Shown: positions 7,465 to 16,680, numbered from the stretch's first letter. The stretch is 64,000 nt of DNA from Leptospira harrisiae (GCF_002811945.1 NZ_NPDX01000004.1:186001-250000), one strand, 5' to 3'. Program-made: numbers and translations. Notes: a model not told the origin generated them from the letters alone.

Positions 7465-9744
7465 ATGATGGGCATGCGAAAACAGATAACATTTTTTTCA
7501 TTGGCAATGGGTTTGGCCTTTGGCTGTCAACCTGCTAAACTTTCGAACACCTGTGATGTGAAAACAAAAGAATTCTTCCAAGCAACGATCATACGGTTTG
7601 TCACGGGTGACAGATCACCTTCTTGCCTTCCTTCATTTGATTTTCAAGACTTATGGGGTGTTTATTTGGGTTCAGTCAATACCGGTGTCAATGCCATCAC
7701 AAGTTTTAACGATCAAATCATCATCGGTGGAGATTTCCAACTTGTAGGACCGTCTACTGGCAATGTTGTTTATTTAGAAACAGCCAATGGAAAGGTTTTA
7801 CCCAATCGTTCTTGCCCATATTTGAAAGTTGTAGGGAATACTGGTATCGCCATCTCAGATGGGAATGGTGGATTTTATATTGGCGGTGAATTCTTTGCGG
7901 TCCAAGGCGTTGAAAAGTTTAGTATAGCCCATATCCTTCCTGGTTGCCAGTTGGATCTTAACTTTAATGTTCTCAATAATAATAATAAAAATGTTTATAC
8001 CTTGTTACTCGCAGGAGATTTCCTTTATGCAGGTGGATATTATACTGATGATAATAGTGGATATCTTGTTCGTGTGAATCGATATACTGGGACTTTGGAC
8101 ACTTCGTTCGCTCCAAATCCGAATACCTTAGTGTCCGATTTAGAAACCGATGGAGACTCTCTTTATGTTTGTGGAGATTTTACGAATATTGCTGGTTATG
8201 CGAAGACTGGCTTAGTAAAGTTTTCTCTCTCCACTGGTCTCGTCATACCTTCTTTCACTACAACCATAAACGGAGGTAGTTGCTTAGATTTATACTACGG
8301 AACCAGTGCCAATGGGAGTCCCAATATCTTTGCCGTGGGTGATTTGACAACCCCTACCCTTAGTAGAGCCATATCTTTTTTTCCGGATGGCACTTTAACC
8401 ACGTGGAATCCAAACCCAAATGCTAAGGTCAATTCAATCCAACAGTATTACAATACAATTTATTTAGGTGGCGAATTTACCACCATCAATGGTGGAACTT
8501 CTTCTCCCAATTTAGTTTCTGTCAATAATAGTACAGGTACTGCCATCAGTACAAATTACGGTATCAGTCAACCTGTCACGACCCTGCAAATTATTGAAAA
8601 TACACTATACTTAACCGGAAGTTTTACCTCTGTGAAATCTGTTCCGAGAAACTATGTTGCTGCACTTTCTTTGCCTGATGAATCGGTCACTGCCTTTAAT
8701 CCGGTGTATGATGGTAGTCTTGCTAATCCTGGTTCGGGGATTGTATCGGCCGGAAACGGGGTCGTAATTTTCACTTCCAATCGTTCCACAGTAAATGTAA
8801 TCGCCCGAAATCATTTTGCCGTTTTGGATGAAGTGACAGGGGCCCCAATCGAAGGAACACCTTCTTTTGATTTTCCGATTAAAGCATTACATAGAATTGG
8901 AAACAGACTGTTTGCCGGCGGATCTTTTACCAGTGTCGCTGGGCAATCAAGAAACGCCTTTGCAATTTTGGATTTTCCTCATTACCAACTAAGCCCAATT
9001 AATACTGTTCTCTCTGGAACCCCCGATATCCGCGTGATCACAAGCGATGAATCACAAGTATATGTTGGAGGAAACAGTTTGGCAAATGTGAACGGTCAAA
9101 CCAGAAACGGAGTTTTTGCTCTGAACTTAGGTGACTTTTCCGTTAGTGGATGGAACCCTAATCTTGGAGTTGGAAGTAGTGGCGAGAGTATTTTACTCGT
9201 AAATGATCTTGTTTTTATAGGTGGATTGTATTCAGGCATTAACGGAGATGGTGTTACCACAAATTACCAAGCAGTGGATAAAGTTTCTGGAGTCAAACGT
9301 GGCATTCCTTCAACTACCAATTTTCCGAGTAGCGGAGTTTATGCGCAAAGCATAGCAGGATCGAAAATTTTTCTCGGCGGGCAATTCACAACAATTGGTA
9401 GTATAGGAACCTTTAATTCGATTGCGGTTTATAATCTCGCCAGTCAATCTTACGAACAACCTAACCCAGTATATAGTGATAATATTGTAAATCATATTGC
9501 AGCCTACCCAGATGGGAATGTTCTCATTGGCGGATCCTTTACTGCTTTAAACGGTATCCCAGATCATTATTCTCTGGGAGTCTTTAATAGTAACACCAAT
9601 ACACTCTCTCCTTGGAAGTCATCTATCAACGATGTGGTTCGTACATCCATGTATAAAAATGGAAAATACTATCTCGGTGGTGCATTTACGATAGCACACA
9701 AAAAAAGTAATGGTGGGCTCGTTCGATCAAACCTCAATGAGTGA
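7465..9744 (+). CDS. Lipoprotein with delta-60-like beta-propeller repeats
   Basis: A 759-residue predicted lipoprotein: signal peptide and lipobox LAFGC, with the lipidated Cys at 21. About a dozen copies of a [GAT]G-x-[FY]-T pattern recur every 50-60 residues, such as GGDFQLV, GGEFTTING, TGSFTSVKS, GGSFTSVAG, GGQFTTIG and GGSFTALNG. These resemble delta-60 / DUF5122 propeller blades. Residues 21-54 share an N-terminal module with the DUF1554 lipoprotein at 59565 and, more weakly, with the lipoprotein at 38975. The protein is likely surface or periplasmic; ligand unknown. ATGs at 7465, 7468 and 7474 are all possible starts. Confidence 0.8.
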   Translation: MMGMRKQITFFSLAMGLAFGCQPAKLSNTCDVKTKEFFQATIIRFVTGDRSPSCLPSFDFQDLWGVYLGSVNTGVNAITSFNDQIIIGGDFQLVGPSTGNVVYLETANGKVLPNRSCPYLKVVGNTGIAISDGNGGFYIGGEFFAVQGVEKFSIAHILPGCQLDLNFNVLNNNNKNVYTLLLAGDFLYAGGYYTDDNSGYLVRVNRYTGTLDTSFAPNPNTLVSDLETDGDSLYVCGDFTNIAGYAKTGLVKFSLSTGLVIPSFTTTINGGSCLDLYYGTSANGSPNIFAVGDLTTPTLSRAISFFPDGTLTTWNPNPNAKVNSIQQYYNTIYLGGEFTTINGGTSSPNLVSVNNSTGTAISTNYGISQPVTTLQIIENTLYLTGSFTSVKSVPRNYVAALSLPDESVTAFNPVYDGSLANPGSGIVSAGNGVVIFTSNRSTVNVIARNHFAVLDEVTGAPIEGTPSFDFPIKALHRIGNRLFAGGSFTSVAGQSRNAFAILDFPHYQLSPINTVLSGTPDIRVITSDESQVYVGGNSLANVNGQTRNGVFALNLGDFSVSGWNPNLGVGSSGESILLVNDLVFIGGLYSGINGDGVTTNYQAVDKVSGVKRGIPSTTNFPSSGVYAQSIAGSKIFLGGQFTTIGSIGTFNSIAVYNLASQSYEQPNPVYSDNIVNHIAAYPDGNVLIGGSFTALNGIPDHYSLGVFNSNTNTLSPWKSSINDVVRTSMYKNGKYYLGGAFTIAHKKSNGGLVRSNLNE

Positions 9745-9794
9745 AATCAAAAGAAATAAAAGTTATAGGAAAAATTTAAAAAACGCTATCGATT

Positions 9795-9813
9795 CCTAAT
9801 TAACTAAATTAGG
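9795..9813. terminator. Possible bidirectional hairpin between convergent genes
   Basis: CCTAATT (9795-9801) pairs with AATTAGG (9807-9813) around a 5-base loop, followed on the + side by TCTTATTT. The stem is short and AT-rich, so this is a weak terminator call for the convergent propeller lipoprotein and patatin genes. Confidence 0.35.
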
Positions 9814-9815
9814 TC

Positions 9816-10778
9816 TTATTTATGTTGATTCCGTTTTCTTTTTAAAATCTTTTGTAAGGCTTCTTCGCCCTTCTTGGCACCAAGTAAAACTGTTTTATAA
9901 AGTTTTGTGCGAATCGTTGTCGTAAGTTTTACTGGTAGCGGTTTATCGGGAGCAACCGTGATGATCTTCACACCTTTGGGAGGTTTGACGGCGAGTTCTC
10001 TTGCTGCATTAAAATGAAAGTGGTGGAGTTTACGCATCAGCCTACGGATGGTTCGTCTAGTTGGAAAAGCTAGTAAACTGGTAAATCTAGTAAGCGGACC
10101 GGATATATGCCGAATGGGCGAATTCATAATCACCACAATTTCTTTATACCCGGCTTCGATGATATCTTGAATCGGAAGTGGATTTAAAATGGCAGCATCA
10201 GAATATAATGTTCCGTTTAACCAATGTTTACCGCGAGTGGCGATCGGTAATGATGTAGCCGCCTTCAATAAATCAAAAACATTGGAAGAAGTTGCTTTGA
10301 TGTACTCAATAGAATGTGTATGTAAATTACTCACCGCAACTACAAAATGTGGGACATTCTTTCGATCCAAAGTTTCCGATTCCAGGCGAACTTTTTTACG
10401 AAAGATAAAATCAATGAGATACTCTTGGTTGAGGAGAGTTTTGCCCTGAAACGGATGTAAAAAAGAGATCAGTTTACTTCCCGACAAATCCTTATACCAA
10501 ACAGCCAGTGCCTTCTCACTTTTGACAGGTTCTTTTTTGGGCATTGATACGTAATATGCCGCCGCACAAGCACCGGAGGAAACACCCACCACCAAATCAA
10601 AGTAATTCGGTCGCAAGAACCTATTCCAAGCATACAAAACTCCTCCAGAAAATGCACCTTTCATCCCGCCTCCTTCCACAAGTAAGGCACGTTTTGTCCC
10701 TTTCGCTTTGGGAAGTTTAGGTTTGTTAGGAGATTCACTAGAAAATTCTTTCGACACCATAATGTCAGAGTCCGCCAA
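9816..10778 (-). CDS. Patatin-like phospholipase
   Basis: 320 residues, cytosolic by appearance. The patatin fold is shown by the oxyanion loop VEGGGMKGAFSGG (about 34-46), the nucleophile elbow GVSSG with Ser67, and the catalytic-dyad Asp in LYSDAAILNP (D194). The family hydrolyses acyl esters of phospholipids. The C terminus is strongly basic (KILKRKRNQHK), which may favour membrane contact. Closest in style to the YjjU / RssA group; the substrate is not predictable. Confidence 0.9.
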   Translation of the reverse strand: MADSDIMVSKEFSSESPNKPKLPKAKGTKRALLVEGGGMKGAFSGGVLYAWNRFLRPNYFDLVVGVSSGACAAAYYVSMPKKEPVKSEKALAVWYKDLSGSKLISFLHPFQGKTLLNQEYLIDFIFRKKVRLESETLDRKNVPHFVVAVSNLHTHSIEYIKATSSNVFDLLKAATSLPIATRGKHWLNGTLYSDAAILNPLPIQDIIEAGYKEIVVIMNSPIRHISGPLTRFTSLLAFPTRRTIRRLMRKLHHFHFNAARELAVKPPKGVKIITVAPDKPLPVKLTTTIRTKLYKTVLLGAKKGEEALQKILKRKRNQHK

Positions 10779-10939
10779 CCCAGTTTCGGTTGCAAAAAAC
10801 TTATTCTAAAAAAGATAGCGAATTCTGTCCTTAGGGGAATCGACAAACATAGACATCTGAAAGAACTCGCATTACAAATTTGATAAAAAATTTCCACGCG
10901 ATACAATAAATTTCACTACGTACGCAATTGAATAATAGT

Positions 10940-11500
10940 ATGCTCGGCATTAAAACTTTGGAAACAAATGTAAATGGAACCCTTGTCAAAGGATCCTTGC
11001 AGTTGAATGCCAGAGGGGCTTACCAATTGGATCTAATTTGTCCGTATGCAGGACCAATGTTTACATTTTCGTTTCCTAAGGTTTACCATGCACTTTGGGA
11101 TGGTCATACTTCAGAAATCGACGGATATGCAATCAGCCATCTTCGAACTCTCTTTTACAAATGTGAAAATATCAAAAAGGAAGTTCCAAAGTTTGAACGT
11201 GAACTCAAAGAGTTTTGGTTGGAGATAGAAACGATTTCAGTACTTTCCCCATTCGAATGGAATGAAAAATGTACGTTTCTAAAAAAGGCCTTACAAGACG
11301 GTTATATGGATGCAGACATATACGAAAAAACATTAAATGATCTTACGATCATGATGGAAAAAAAATATTTTGAACGAGAGAAACGTTGTGAAGCATTTTT
11401 ACATCAGTACCTTCCCGAGTATTCACACCTACAAAATCATTTTTCATGGATTCGCTTCTGTTATGAATTAACAGAAAAAAAACATCTGCTTTTACTTTAA
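10940..11500 (+). CDS. Hypothetical protein, about 186 aa
   Basis: A soluble protein with a beta-rich first half and a helical, charged second half ending in LTEKKHLLLL. No family recognised. I prefer the ATG at 10940; an in-frame TTG at 10928 would add four residues, and neither has a clear ribosome site. It lies between the divergent patatin gene and a DUF1577 protein gene 100 bases downstream. Its start region contains a PilZ-like phrase only by very loose resemblance, which I do not rely on. Confidence 0.6.
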   Translation: MLGIKTLETNVNGTLVKGSLQLNARGAYQLDLICPYAGPMFTFSFPKVYHALWDGHTSEIDGYAISHLRTLFYKCENIKKEVPKFERELKEFWLEIETISVLSPFEWNEKCTFLKKALQDGYMDADIYEKTLNDLTIMMEKKYFEREKRCEAFLHQYLPEYSHLQNHFSWIRFCYELTEKKHLLLL

Positions 11501-11600
11501 ATTTTCCTTTTTCTTGCCAAAGATATGAGTCTGTTCTTTACTTTCCATAAGGGCGGAAATTTATTTCCGAAATCCCCAATAAAGAACTCGGAATTTACTT

Positions 11601-12734
11601 ATGCGACCAATGGATCAAATCACAGGGAAAGAACAAAAACACCATGTGATCTTACACTATCTCATGAATCAGGAAATGAATTCGAATTGGAATGGACAAA
11701 CCCAATCCATGACCGTCACACAGGAGTTACCTGGTGGCGAAGAGATTGTAGTTGATTGGTCCGAAGTATGGCCATTGACACAGGGTTCTACCTTTATCCT
11801 TTCAAAATTATTAGCAAGGTATCTAGAACTTCATTGCACTTTTGTAAAACAAATTTCACCACACAAAATCCAAATCCATGTTGATAAAGTGCTGATCGCA
11901 AAAAAAGAAAGACTAAGCCCACGTTTTACAATTACCGAGGATGGACTTGTCAACGTTACGAACATTGTCAGTTCCAAAACAATCATTGAAGCCAATATGT
12001 TTAATATTCCAACACTGGTGCGAGTCAACTTTGAAGATTATCGCAAACGGATGATGGCAAGATCTGGGGAACCAGGGACTATGGATATTTTTAAATCAGG
12101 GTTGGAAAGAAAGTTTGATGTAGTTAAATCAAGCCAAAAGATTTTGTTTATCAAAGACGCTACAAATTCAGAAAGTTACCGATCCGATGCGGAAGGTTTT
12201 GTCAATTATGAAGATGAAATTGATGAACAAGTTGATAAACTGGCAATGGCCGCAAGAGATAAAAAAATAAAATCGGAACTCATTGTACCCATTCTTTATA
12301 AAAATGAATTAGAAGAAATTATTCCCATTGGCTACTACTGGTTACAAACAAAAGACAAATTCATTACCGATGATGATTTAAGTTTTTATCAAACACAAAT
12401 CGCTGAGATGATCGAAAGGATCAAAGATGCAAATTTGATGACCACTGTAGAAAAGTTCCCTGTGTTAGATTTGTCAGCAACTGGATTAAAACTAAGAATT
12501 GCTAACAGTAGCTTGGTGGAAACTCTCCCAAAACAAAAAGGAATTTTGTTAGAATTAGTTTTTAAACTGCAAACACCATTTCGTTTTTTTGGTAAAATTG
12601 CTTGGGCAAAAAAAGAAGACTCAGGTGACTTACTTGTTGGTGTAGAGTTTTCTGGGAAACGCACTTATGCAGAAAAAGTTAGATTTGAAGAAAATATAGA
12701 AATTATCAAAAATAACGGAAAATCCGCAGCGTAA
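11601..12734 (+). CDS. DUF1577 protein with PilZ-like C terminus
   Basis: A 377-residue cytosolic protein matching the Leptospira DUF1577 family in size and layout. The middle region (about 190-285) looks GAF-like, with SELIVPILYKNELEEIIPIGYY. The C-terminal ~100 residues resemble a PilZ domain: FPVLDLSATGLKLRI, then KIAWAKKEDSGDLLVGVEFSG. The Arg-x3-Arg switch of canonical PilZ is not clear, so c-di-GMP binding is uncertain. It ends two bases before the convergent HepT-like gene. Confidence 0.75.
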   Translation: MRPMDQITGKEQKHHVILHYLMNQEMNSNWNGQTQSMTVTQELPGGEEIVVDWSEVWPLTQGSTFILSKLLARYLELHCTFVKQISPHKIQIHVDKVLIAKKERLSPRFTITEDGLVNVTNIVSSKTIIEANMFNIPTLVRVNFEDYRKRMMARSGEPGTMDIFKSGLERKFDVVKSSQKILFIKDATNSESYRSDAEGFVNYEDEIDEQVDKLAMAARDKKIKSELIVPILYKNELEEIIPIGYYWLQTKDKFITDDDLSFYQTQIAEMIERIKDANLMTTVEKFPVLDLSATGLKLRIANSSLVETLPKQKGILLELVFKLQTPFRFFGKIAWAKKEDSGDLLVGVEFSGKRTYAEKVRFEENIEIIKNNGKSAA

Positions 12735-12736
12735 GT

Positions 12737-13051
12737 CTAACGTATTTCCAATTTAATTGTTTTTGTGATTTTCGGAATTTCATAAGCACAAATATAATAT
12801 AACATTTTTAAATCAATATAATCGTAGGCACGGGCTAAGTCCTTCTGCCAAAGTGTATCGATTTTTTCCCATGGTATTTCTTGGTATTTGTCTTTTTCGG
12901 ACTGAGGAATCTTTAAAGATTCTGTTTGAATATAACGAAGCATTTCTTCTGCAAAAAAACTATCATGATCCCCTTCTTTGAATTCTTGGATTTGGTTTCG
13001 GAAAAGAAAGGACTCCAGTTCCCGACAATAGAAAATAAATTCGTGAAACAT
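12737..13051 (-). CDS. HepT-like (DUF86) protein lacking the RNase motif
   Basis: A 104-residue helical protein following the DUF86/HepT pattern: FYCRELESFL, a central A-x2-R-x-IQT segment, SEKDKYQEIPWEKIDTLW, then YDYIDLKMLYYICAYEIPKI. In HepT toxins the segment after the PW motif carries R-N-x-L-x-H-x-Y. Here it reads QKDLARAY (69-76), so both Arg and His are replaced while Leu and Tyr remain. No MNT nucleotidyltransferase antitoxin is adjacent. It may be a retired toxin or a repurposed scaffold. Family assignment is by pattern and moderately sure. Confidence 0.6.
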   Translation of the reverse strand: MFHEFIFYCRELESFLFRNQIQEFKEGDHDSFFAEEMLRYIQTESLKIPQSEKDKYQEIPWEKIDTLWQKDLARAYDYIDLKMLYYICAYEIPKITKTIKLEIR

Positions 13052-13134
13052 TTGGTTATTCTAAAATTGGAATCTGTTAAGAACAGTTTTTTTCATTGGC
13101 AAAGAAATCCAAATCTTGAATCCTTTCACTACGT

Positions 13135-13524
13135 ATGAAGATCTGCATCCGAACTGTCTTATTTTTCCTTTTTGTTTTGGTACTTCCCATCCAATCTGCA
13201 GAAAAGGACTTCCAAATCATTGATCTAGTTGTAGGGAAAGGGGAAGAAGCATTTTCCGGATCCTATGTCACTGTGCATTATGTGGGCAAACTCACAAACG
13301 GAACCAAATTTGATAGTTCTCGTGATCGAAATCGACCTTTCGAATTCAATTTAGGTGCAGGAGAAGTGGTAAAAGGTTGGGACAAAGGAATCAAAGGTAT
13401 GCGAGTGGGTGGCAAACGCAAACTCATCATCCCACCGGAACTTGGTTACGGAAGTAAAAAAGTTGGGAACATTCCGCCGGATTCTACTTTGATTTTCGAA
13501 GTTGAGCTTTTGAAAATCTACTAA
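13135..13524 (+). CDS. Secreted FKBP-type peptidyl-prolyl isomerase
   Basis: 129 residues: a signal peptide (about 1-21, MKICIRTVLFFLFVLVLPIQSA) and one complete FKBP domain. Recognisable active-site pieces are VTVHYVGKL, FDSSRDRNRPFEF, LGAGEVVKGWDKGIKGM, KLIIPPELGYG and LIFEVELLKI. It catalyses proline isomerisation and assists folding, probably in the periplasm. It has no dimerisation domain as in FkpA or Mip. A separate promoter-like sequence follows before the next gene. Confidence 0.93.
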   Translation: MKICIRTVLFFLFVLVLPIQSAEKDFQIIDLVVGKGEEAFSGSYVTVHYVGKLTNGTKFDSSRDRNRPFEFNLGAGEVVKGWDKGIKGMRVGGKRKLIIPPELGYGSKKVGNIPPDSTLIFEVELLKIY

Positions 13525-13582
13525 TCATTTTTTATCGGAGATGTACTTAAGGGAGAAAGGGAACTCCCCAGTCACGAATTTC

Positions 13583-13610
13583 TTGACAAAGTTAAGAATC
13601 ATTCTAATTT
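13583..13610 (+). promoter_or_regulatory. Sigma-70-like promoter of the YHYH operon
   Basis: TTGACA at 13583-13588 and TAATTT at 13605-13610 are separated by 16 bases. Transcription would begin near 13617, a few bases from the ATGs at 13620 and 13626, so the mRNA would be leaderless or nearly so. This is prediction from consensus only. Confidence 0.5.
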
Positions 13611-13619
13611 GTTTTGACT

Positions 13620-14534
13620 ATGCCAATGTCGAACTTCCGATTATTTTCTCTACTAATTCTAATTGGATTATTTTTGTACCAATGCAAACCTAAATCTGAT
13701 TCCGATGAAGAAGCCTTACTACTGCTAGCTGCTGCTGCAACAAAAATTTGTGCCAATGCAGCATATACAGGAACAACAGTTGTCAATTCGACTGCAACAT
13801 TAAATACAAACACAGATTGTATCACTGGAATGACCTCATCAATGTCCGCAGATCTTCCAGCTTGGATACGTAACTATTTTAAATGTTCCGTCGGATCTGT
13901 CTCCGGATCCAATTACGTTTTCCGCTCGCAAAACATTCCGAATAACAAAAGTTTTTATTTTGGAACCTCTTCTCCCATGTATGTAGCACTTGCAGGTGGA
14001 CAAAAATCTGCAGGAAACAATCAAATTGCTTCCCAGTGTTTGGTATACACCATCCCGAGTTCTCCGGCTGCCAAGTCTGGCTCATTAGTGGGAACACAAA
14101 GTGGTTATGCTTCTGTAGGCATTACGGTGAATGGACTTGCTATTTTCAACAATGCTGCAGCTCCCGGTGATACATTGGCAACGGAAGCACAAACTTTTGA
14201 TACATTCAATGGCCATCCACAAAGCTCTGGAGTTTACCACCACCACTCCCAACCACTCAATGTAACCAATAATAATGCAAACTTGGTAGGAGTCTTAATT
14301 GATGGGTTCCCTGTTTATGGTTTACATTGTGATAATAACACTTCGTCTACTGCAGATGACAATGTCCCTGGAACAGTTGGTCCTGCATTAGATGCAAATC
14401 ATGGCCACACTGCGCCAACATTGTTATTCCCTGGCGGAATCTACCACTACCATTTTGCAAGTGATGCCACAGCAGGAATTAATACTTTAATTGGTTCAAA
14501 TTTTTACGGAACCCCTGGAACAGTTTCCAATTAA
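13620..14534 (+). CDS. YHYH-domain lipoprotein
   Basis: A lipoprotein with signal MPMSNFRLFSLLILIGLFLYQC and a lipidated Cys at about 22, then an acidic/Ala-rich linker. The C-terminal ~200 residues match the YHYH domain: GVYHHHSQPLN, VLIDGFPVYGLHCD, NHGHT and GIYHYHFASD. The clustered His residues suggest metal binding, but the family has no settled function. A TTG at 13614 is an alternative start. The 3' end overlaps the next gene by up to 44 bases; two more genes follow (a MORN-like and a SCO1 protein), suggesting one operon with a metal or redox theme. Confidence 0.82.
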   Translation: MPMSNFRLFSLLILIGLFLYQCKPKSDSDEEALLLLAAAATKICANAAYTGTTVVNSTATLNTNTDCITGMTSSMSADLPAWIRNYFKCSVGSVSGSNYVFRSQNIPNNKSFYFGTSSPMYVALAGGQKSAGNNQIASQCLVYTIPSSPAAKSGSLVGTQSGYASVGITVNGLAIFNNAAAPGDTLATEAQTFDTFNGHPQSSGVYHHHSQPLNVTNNNANLVGVLIDGFPVYGLHCDNNTSSTADDNVPGTVGPALDANHGHTAPTLLFPGGIYHYHFASDATAGINTLIGSNFYGTPGTVSN

Positions 14535-15093
14535 CACTCGCTATGTAGGGAGTTGGATTCTCCTCTTCCTACTTTTTTATTGCAACCTAGTTTTTTGTTC
14601 TCCGCTTCGTATTGATGCAGAGGACAAAGGATTATCTGAAGATTCTAATCACTTCCTTCTTTACCAAGGGAAACCACTGACAGGCATTTTGATTCAAAAA
14701 AATCCTATCCTTTTAGAAATTTATGAAACCGAATATTACAAAGGAGTTCCTCACGGTCATTATACGGCAAAAAAAGAAAACGGAACATTAATCGAAGATA
14801 GAAACATTCGGTATGGACAAAAACATGGAAAACAATTTAGTTATTTTGAAAATGGGAACCTAAGACAAAAATCGGAATTTGAAAACGGCAAACCCATAGG
14901 TGAATCTATAGATTATTTTGACAATGGTAAAATGGCCACCTATCAAACGTTTAATGATTCAGGTCGACCCAAAGTTTCAAAAAAATGGAACCGACGAGGA
15001 CAAATATACCTAAACCATGTTTTTACGGAAACTGGCGAAAGTTTTGGAAAGCCAGGGAGTAAACTCTGTGAACCAATTCCTGAGGTAAAATAA
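14491..15093 (+). CDS. Exported MORN-like (YwqK-type) repeat protein
   Basis: About 200 residues. The only plausible start is TTG at 14491, inside the end of the YHYH gene, giving an unusually long N-region before a hydrophobic segment (WILLFLLFYCNLVF). Degenerate MORN/YwqK repeats follow, each with a G-x2-HG-x-[YF] or YFENGNL-type unit: GVPHGHYTA, GQKHGKQFSYFENGNLRQ, GKPIGESIDYFDNGKM. Such repeats commonly mediate envelope or protein contacts. The exact start is uncertain. It lies between the YHYH lipoprotein and the SCO1 protein. Confidence 0.7.
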   Translation: MVQIFTEPLEQFPINTRYVGSWILLFLLFYCNLVFCSPLRIDAEDKGLSEDSNHFLLYQGKPLTGILIQKNPILLEIYETEYYKGVPHGHYTAKKENGTLIEDRNIRYGQKHGKQFSYFENGNLRQKSEFENGKPIGESIDYFDNGKMATYQTFNDSGRPKVSKKWNRRGQIYLNHVFTETGESFGKPGSKLCEPIPEVK

Positions 15094-15101
15094 AAACTTC
15101 C

Positions 15102-15845
15102 ATGATACCAATAATTTCTATTCCAAACAGTCTCGCTAACTTCAAAGAAAAAAATACCAATCAAAATCTCCGAAATAGATTTTCTCCTTCGCCCTTAATT
15201 TTATTTTTAATTACACTTTGTTTGTTCCATACAAACTGCAAAAAATCAGAACAAACTCCTAGTGCCAGTGTCCTGCCTTATTTTTCAGGGAAAGATTTTG
15301 ATCCAGTTTGGGTAGAAAATCCAGAAAAGGATTTATCCTTAAAAAAAATTCCGAAATCTTTTGCCTTAACGGAACATACGGGAAACCAAATTCTTTCGAA
15401 AGACTGGGCACCAAGCGAACATTTGGTGGTTTTTTTTTATGCTACCTGTCACGGGATTTGTCCCTTAATCACGAGAAACTTAATCCAAGTAGAACCGAAC
15501 CTTTCAGAATTTCCAAATCTCAAAATTTTTTCGATCTCCATCAATCCTAAGGAAGATACAGTTCCCGTTTTACAGAATTATCGTAAAACCTTTCAGATCA
15601 AAAATCCGAATTGGAGTTTTTTTACGGGGAAAGAAAAGGAAATTGAAAATTTTGCCAAAGAAACTTGTGGTGCGGAGATGGAAGGATTTTCTGTAGAACG
15701 TGGGAAGTATGAGTTTGTTCATACGGAAAATATTTTTTTATTTGATAAAGATAAGTATTTACGTGGGATCTACCGCGCCAAAGGTACGGGCGATGTACAA
15801 AGGTTAGTGGAAGATTTAAAAAAACTAAGACAAAAAATCAATTAA
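15102..15845 (+). CDS. SCO1/SenC/PrrC family lipoprotein
   Basis: A thioredoxin-fold copper chaperone or thiol oxidoreductase thought to help assemble the CuA site of cytochrome oxidase. 247 residues: an unusually long polar N terminus (1-27), a hydrophobic segment, a lipobox ending FHTNC (Cys46), then the SCO domain. The copper ligands are all present: C116 and C120 in TCHGICP, and H207 in EFVHTENIFLFD. It starts 8 bases after the MORN-like gene and is the last gene of the YHYH operon. A strong inverted repeat lies immediately after the stop. Confidence 0.9.
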   Translation: MIPIISIPNSLANFKEKNTNQNLRNRFSPSPLILFLITLCLFHTNCKKSEQTPSASVLPYFSGKDFDPVWVENPEKDLSLKKIPKSFALTEHTGNQILSKDWAPSEHLVVFFYATCHGICPLITRNLIQVEPNLSEFPNLKIFSISINPKEDTVPVLQNYRKTFQIKNPNWSFFTGKEKEIENFAKETCGAEMEGFSVERGKYEFVHTENIFLFDKDKYLRGIYRAKGTGDVQRLVEDLKKLRQKIN

Positions 15846-15873
15846 TCTAAGGATTTTTTTAGAATCCTTAGAT
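15845..15873. terminator. Hairpin after the SCO1 gene
   Basis: ATCTAAGGATT (15845-15855) and AATCCTTAGAT (15863-15873) form a perfect 11-bp stem with a 7-base loop, directly at the SCO1 stop codon and before the convergent ABC permease gene. There is only a weak T-rich tail, so it may act as a bidirectional or mRNA-end hairpin. Confidence 0.6.
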
Positions 15874-15918
15874 GGTTTATGTGAATAGAGGAACTTTGTT
15901 TCACTAATTCTTTAAAAC

Positions 15919-16680
15919 TTAGTTTTTAATTTTATATCCCGTTCTGAAGATAATCCAAGTCACGGTCAAACATACTGTCAAAAATACAAGGATCATAGAA
16001 ATACTCACAGAAAGTGCCACATCAGCCCTTTCAAAAAAACTATACCGGAACCCACTCACTAAATACAAAACTGGATTGAACATACTGAGTTTTTGCCAGA
16101 ATGGTGGCAACATCTGGATGGAATAAAAACTTCCACCAAGAAATACAAGGGGAGTGATGACGAGCATAGGAATCATTTGGAGTTTTTCAAAACTATCCGC
16201 CCAAATTCCTATCACAAATCCAAACAAACTAAAACTAATACAAGTTAGCACTAGAAAAAATACCATTAGAATGGGATGATCGATGCGAATGGGTACAAAA
16301 AAAGATGCAGTAATCAGCATTAATACACCAAGCATCAGTGATTTTGTGGCCGCAGCACCCACATACCCAATCACAACTTCCCACATGGTAACCGGTGCCG
16401 AAAGGATTTCATAAATGGTTCCATTGAACTTAGGAAAATAAATTCCAAAAGAAGCATTGGATATACTTTCTGTAAGAAGTGACAACATCACAAGCCCCGG
16501 AACAATGAAACTTCCATAATGGATTCCATCAATTTCTTGGATACGTGATCCAATGGCCGACCCGAATACAATAAAGTATAAAGAAGTAGAAAGTACAGGC
16601 GAGGCAATACTTTGTAAAAGTGTTCGAAAGGTTCTTGCCATTTCAAATCTGTAAATTGACTTGATTGCGTAAAAATTCAT
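15919..16680 (-). CDS. ABC-2 type transporter permease
   Basis: A 253-residue inner-membrane protein with about six hydrophobic helices, e.g. [17 protein letters not shown] and [18 protein letters not shown], and the ABC-2 signature around [20 protein letters not shown]. It would form the channel of an exporter with the ATPase encoded just upstream, whose end overlaps by 4 bases. The family includes drug, polysaccharide and lipid exporters; substrate unknown. Confidence 0.9.
   Translation of the reverse strand: MNFYAIKSIYRFEMARTFRTLLQSIASPVLSTSLYFIVFGSAIGSRIQEIDGIHYGSFIVPGLVMLSLLTESISNASFGIYFPKFNGTIYEILSAPVTMWEVVIGYVGAAATKSLMLGVLMLITASFFVPIRIDHPILMVFFLVLTCISFSLFGFVIGIWADSFEKLQMIPMLVITPLVFLGGSFYSIQMLPPFWQKLSMFNPVLYLVSGFRYSFFERADVALSVSISMILVFLTVCLTVTWIIFRTGYKIKN

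Noticed and set aside
7465..9744. Tandem DNA repeat in the propeller lipoprotein
   Set aside because: The repeats are at protein level, diverged, and not tandem at nucleotide level.
11525..11755. A 76-aa frame overlapping the start of the DUF1577 gene
   Set aside because: It is in another frame of a better gene and has no recognisable motif.
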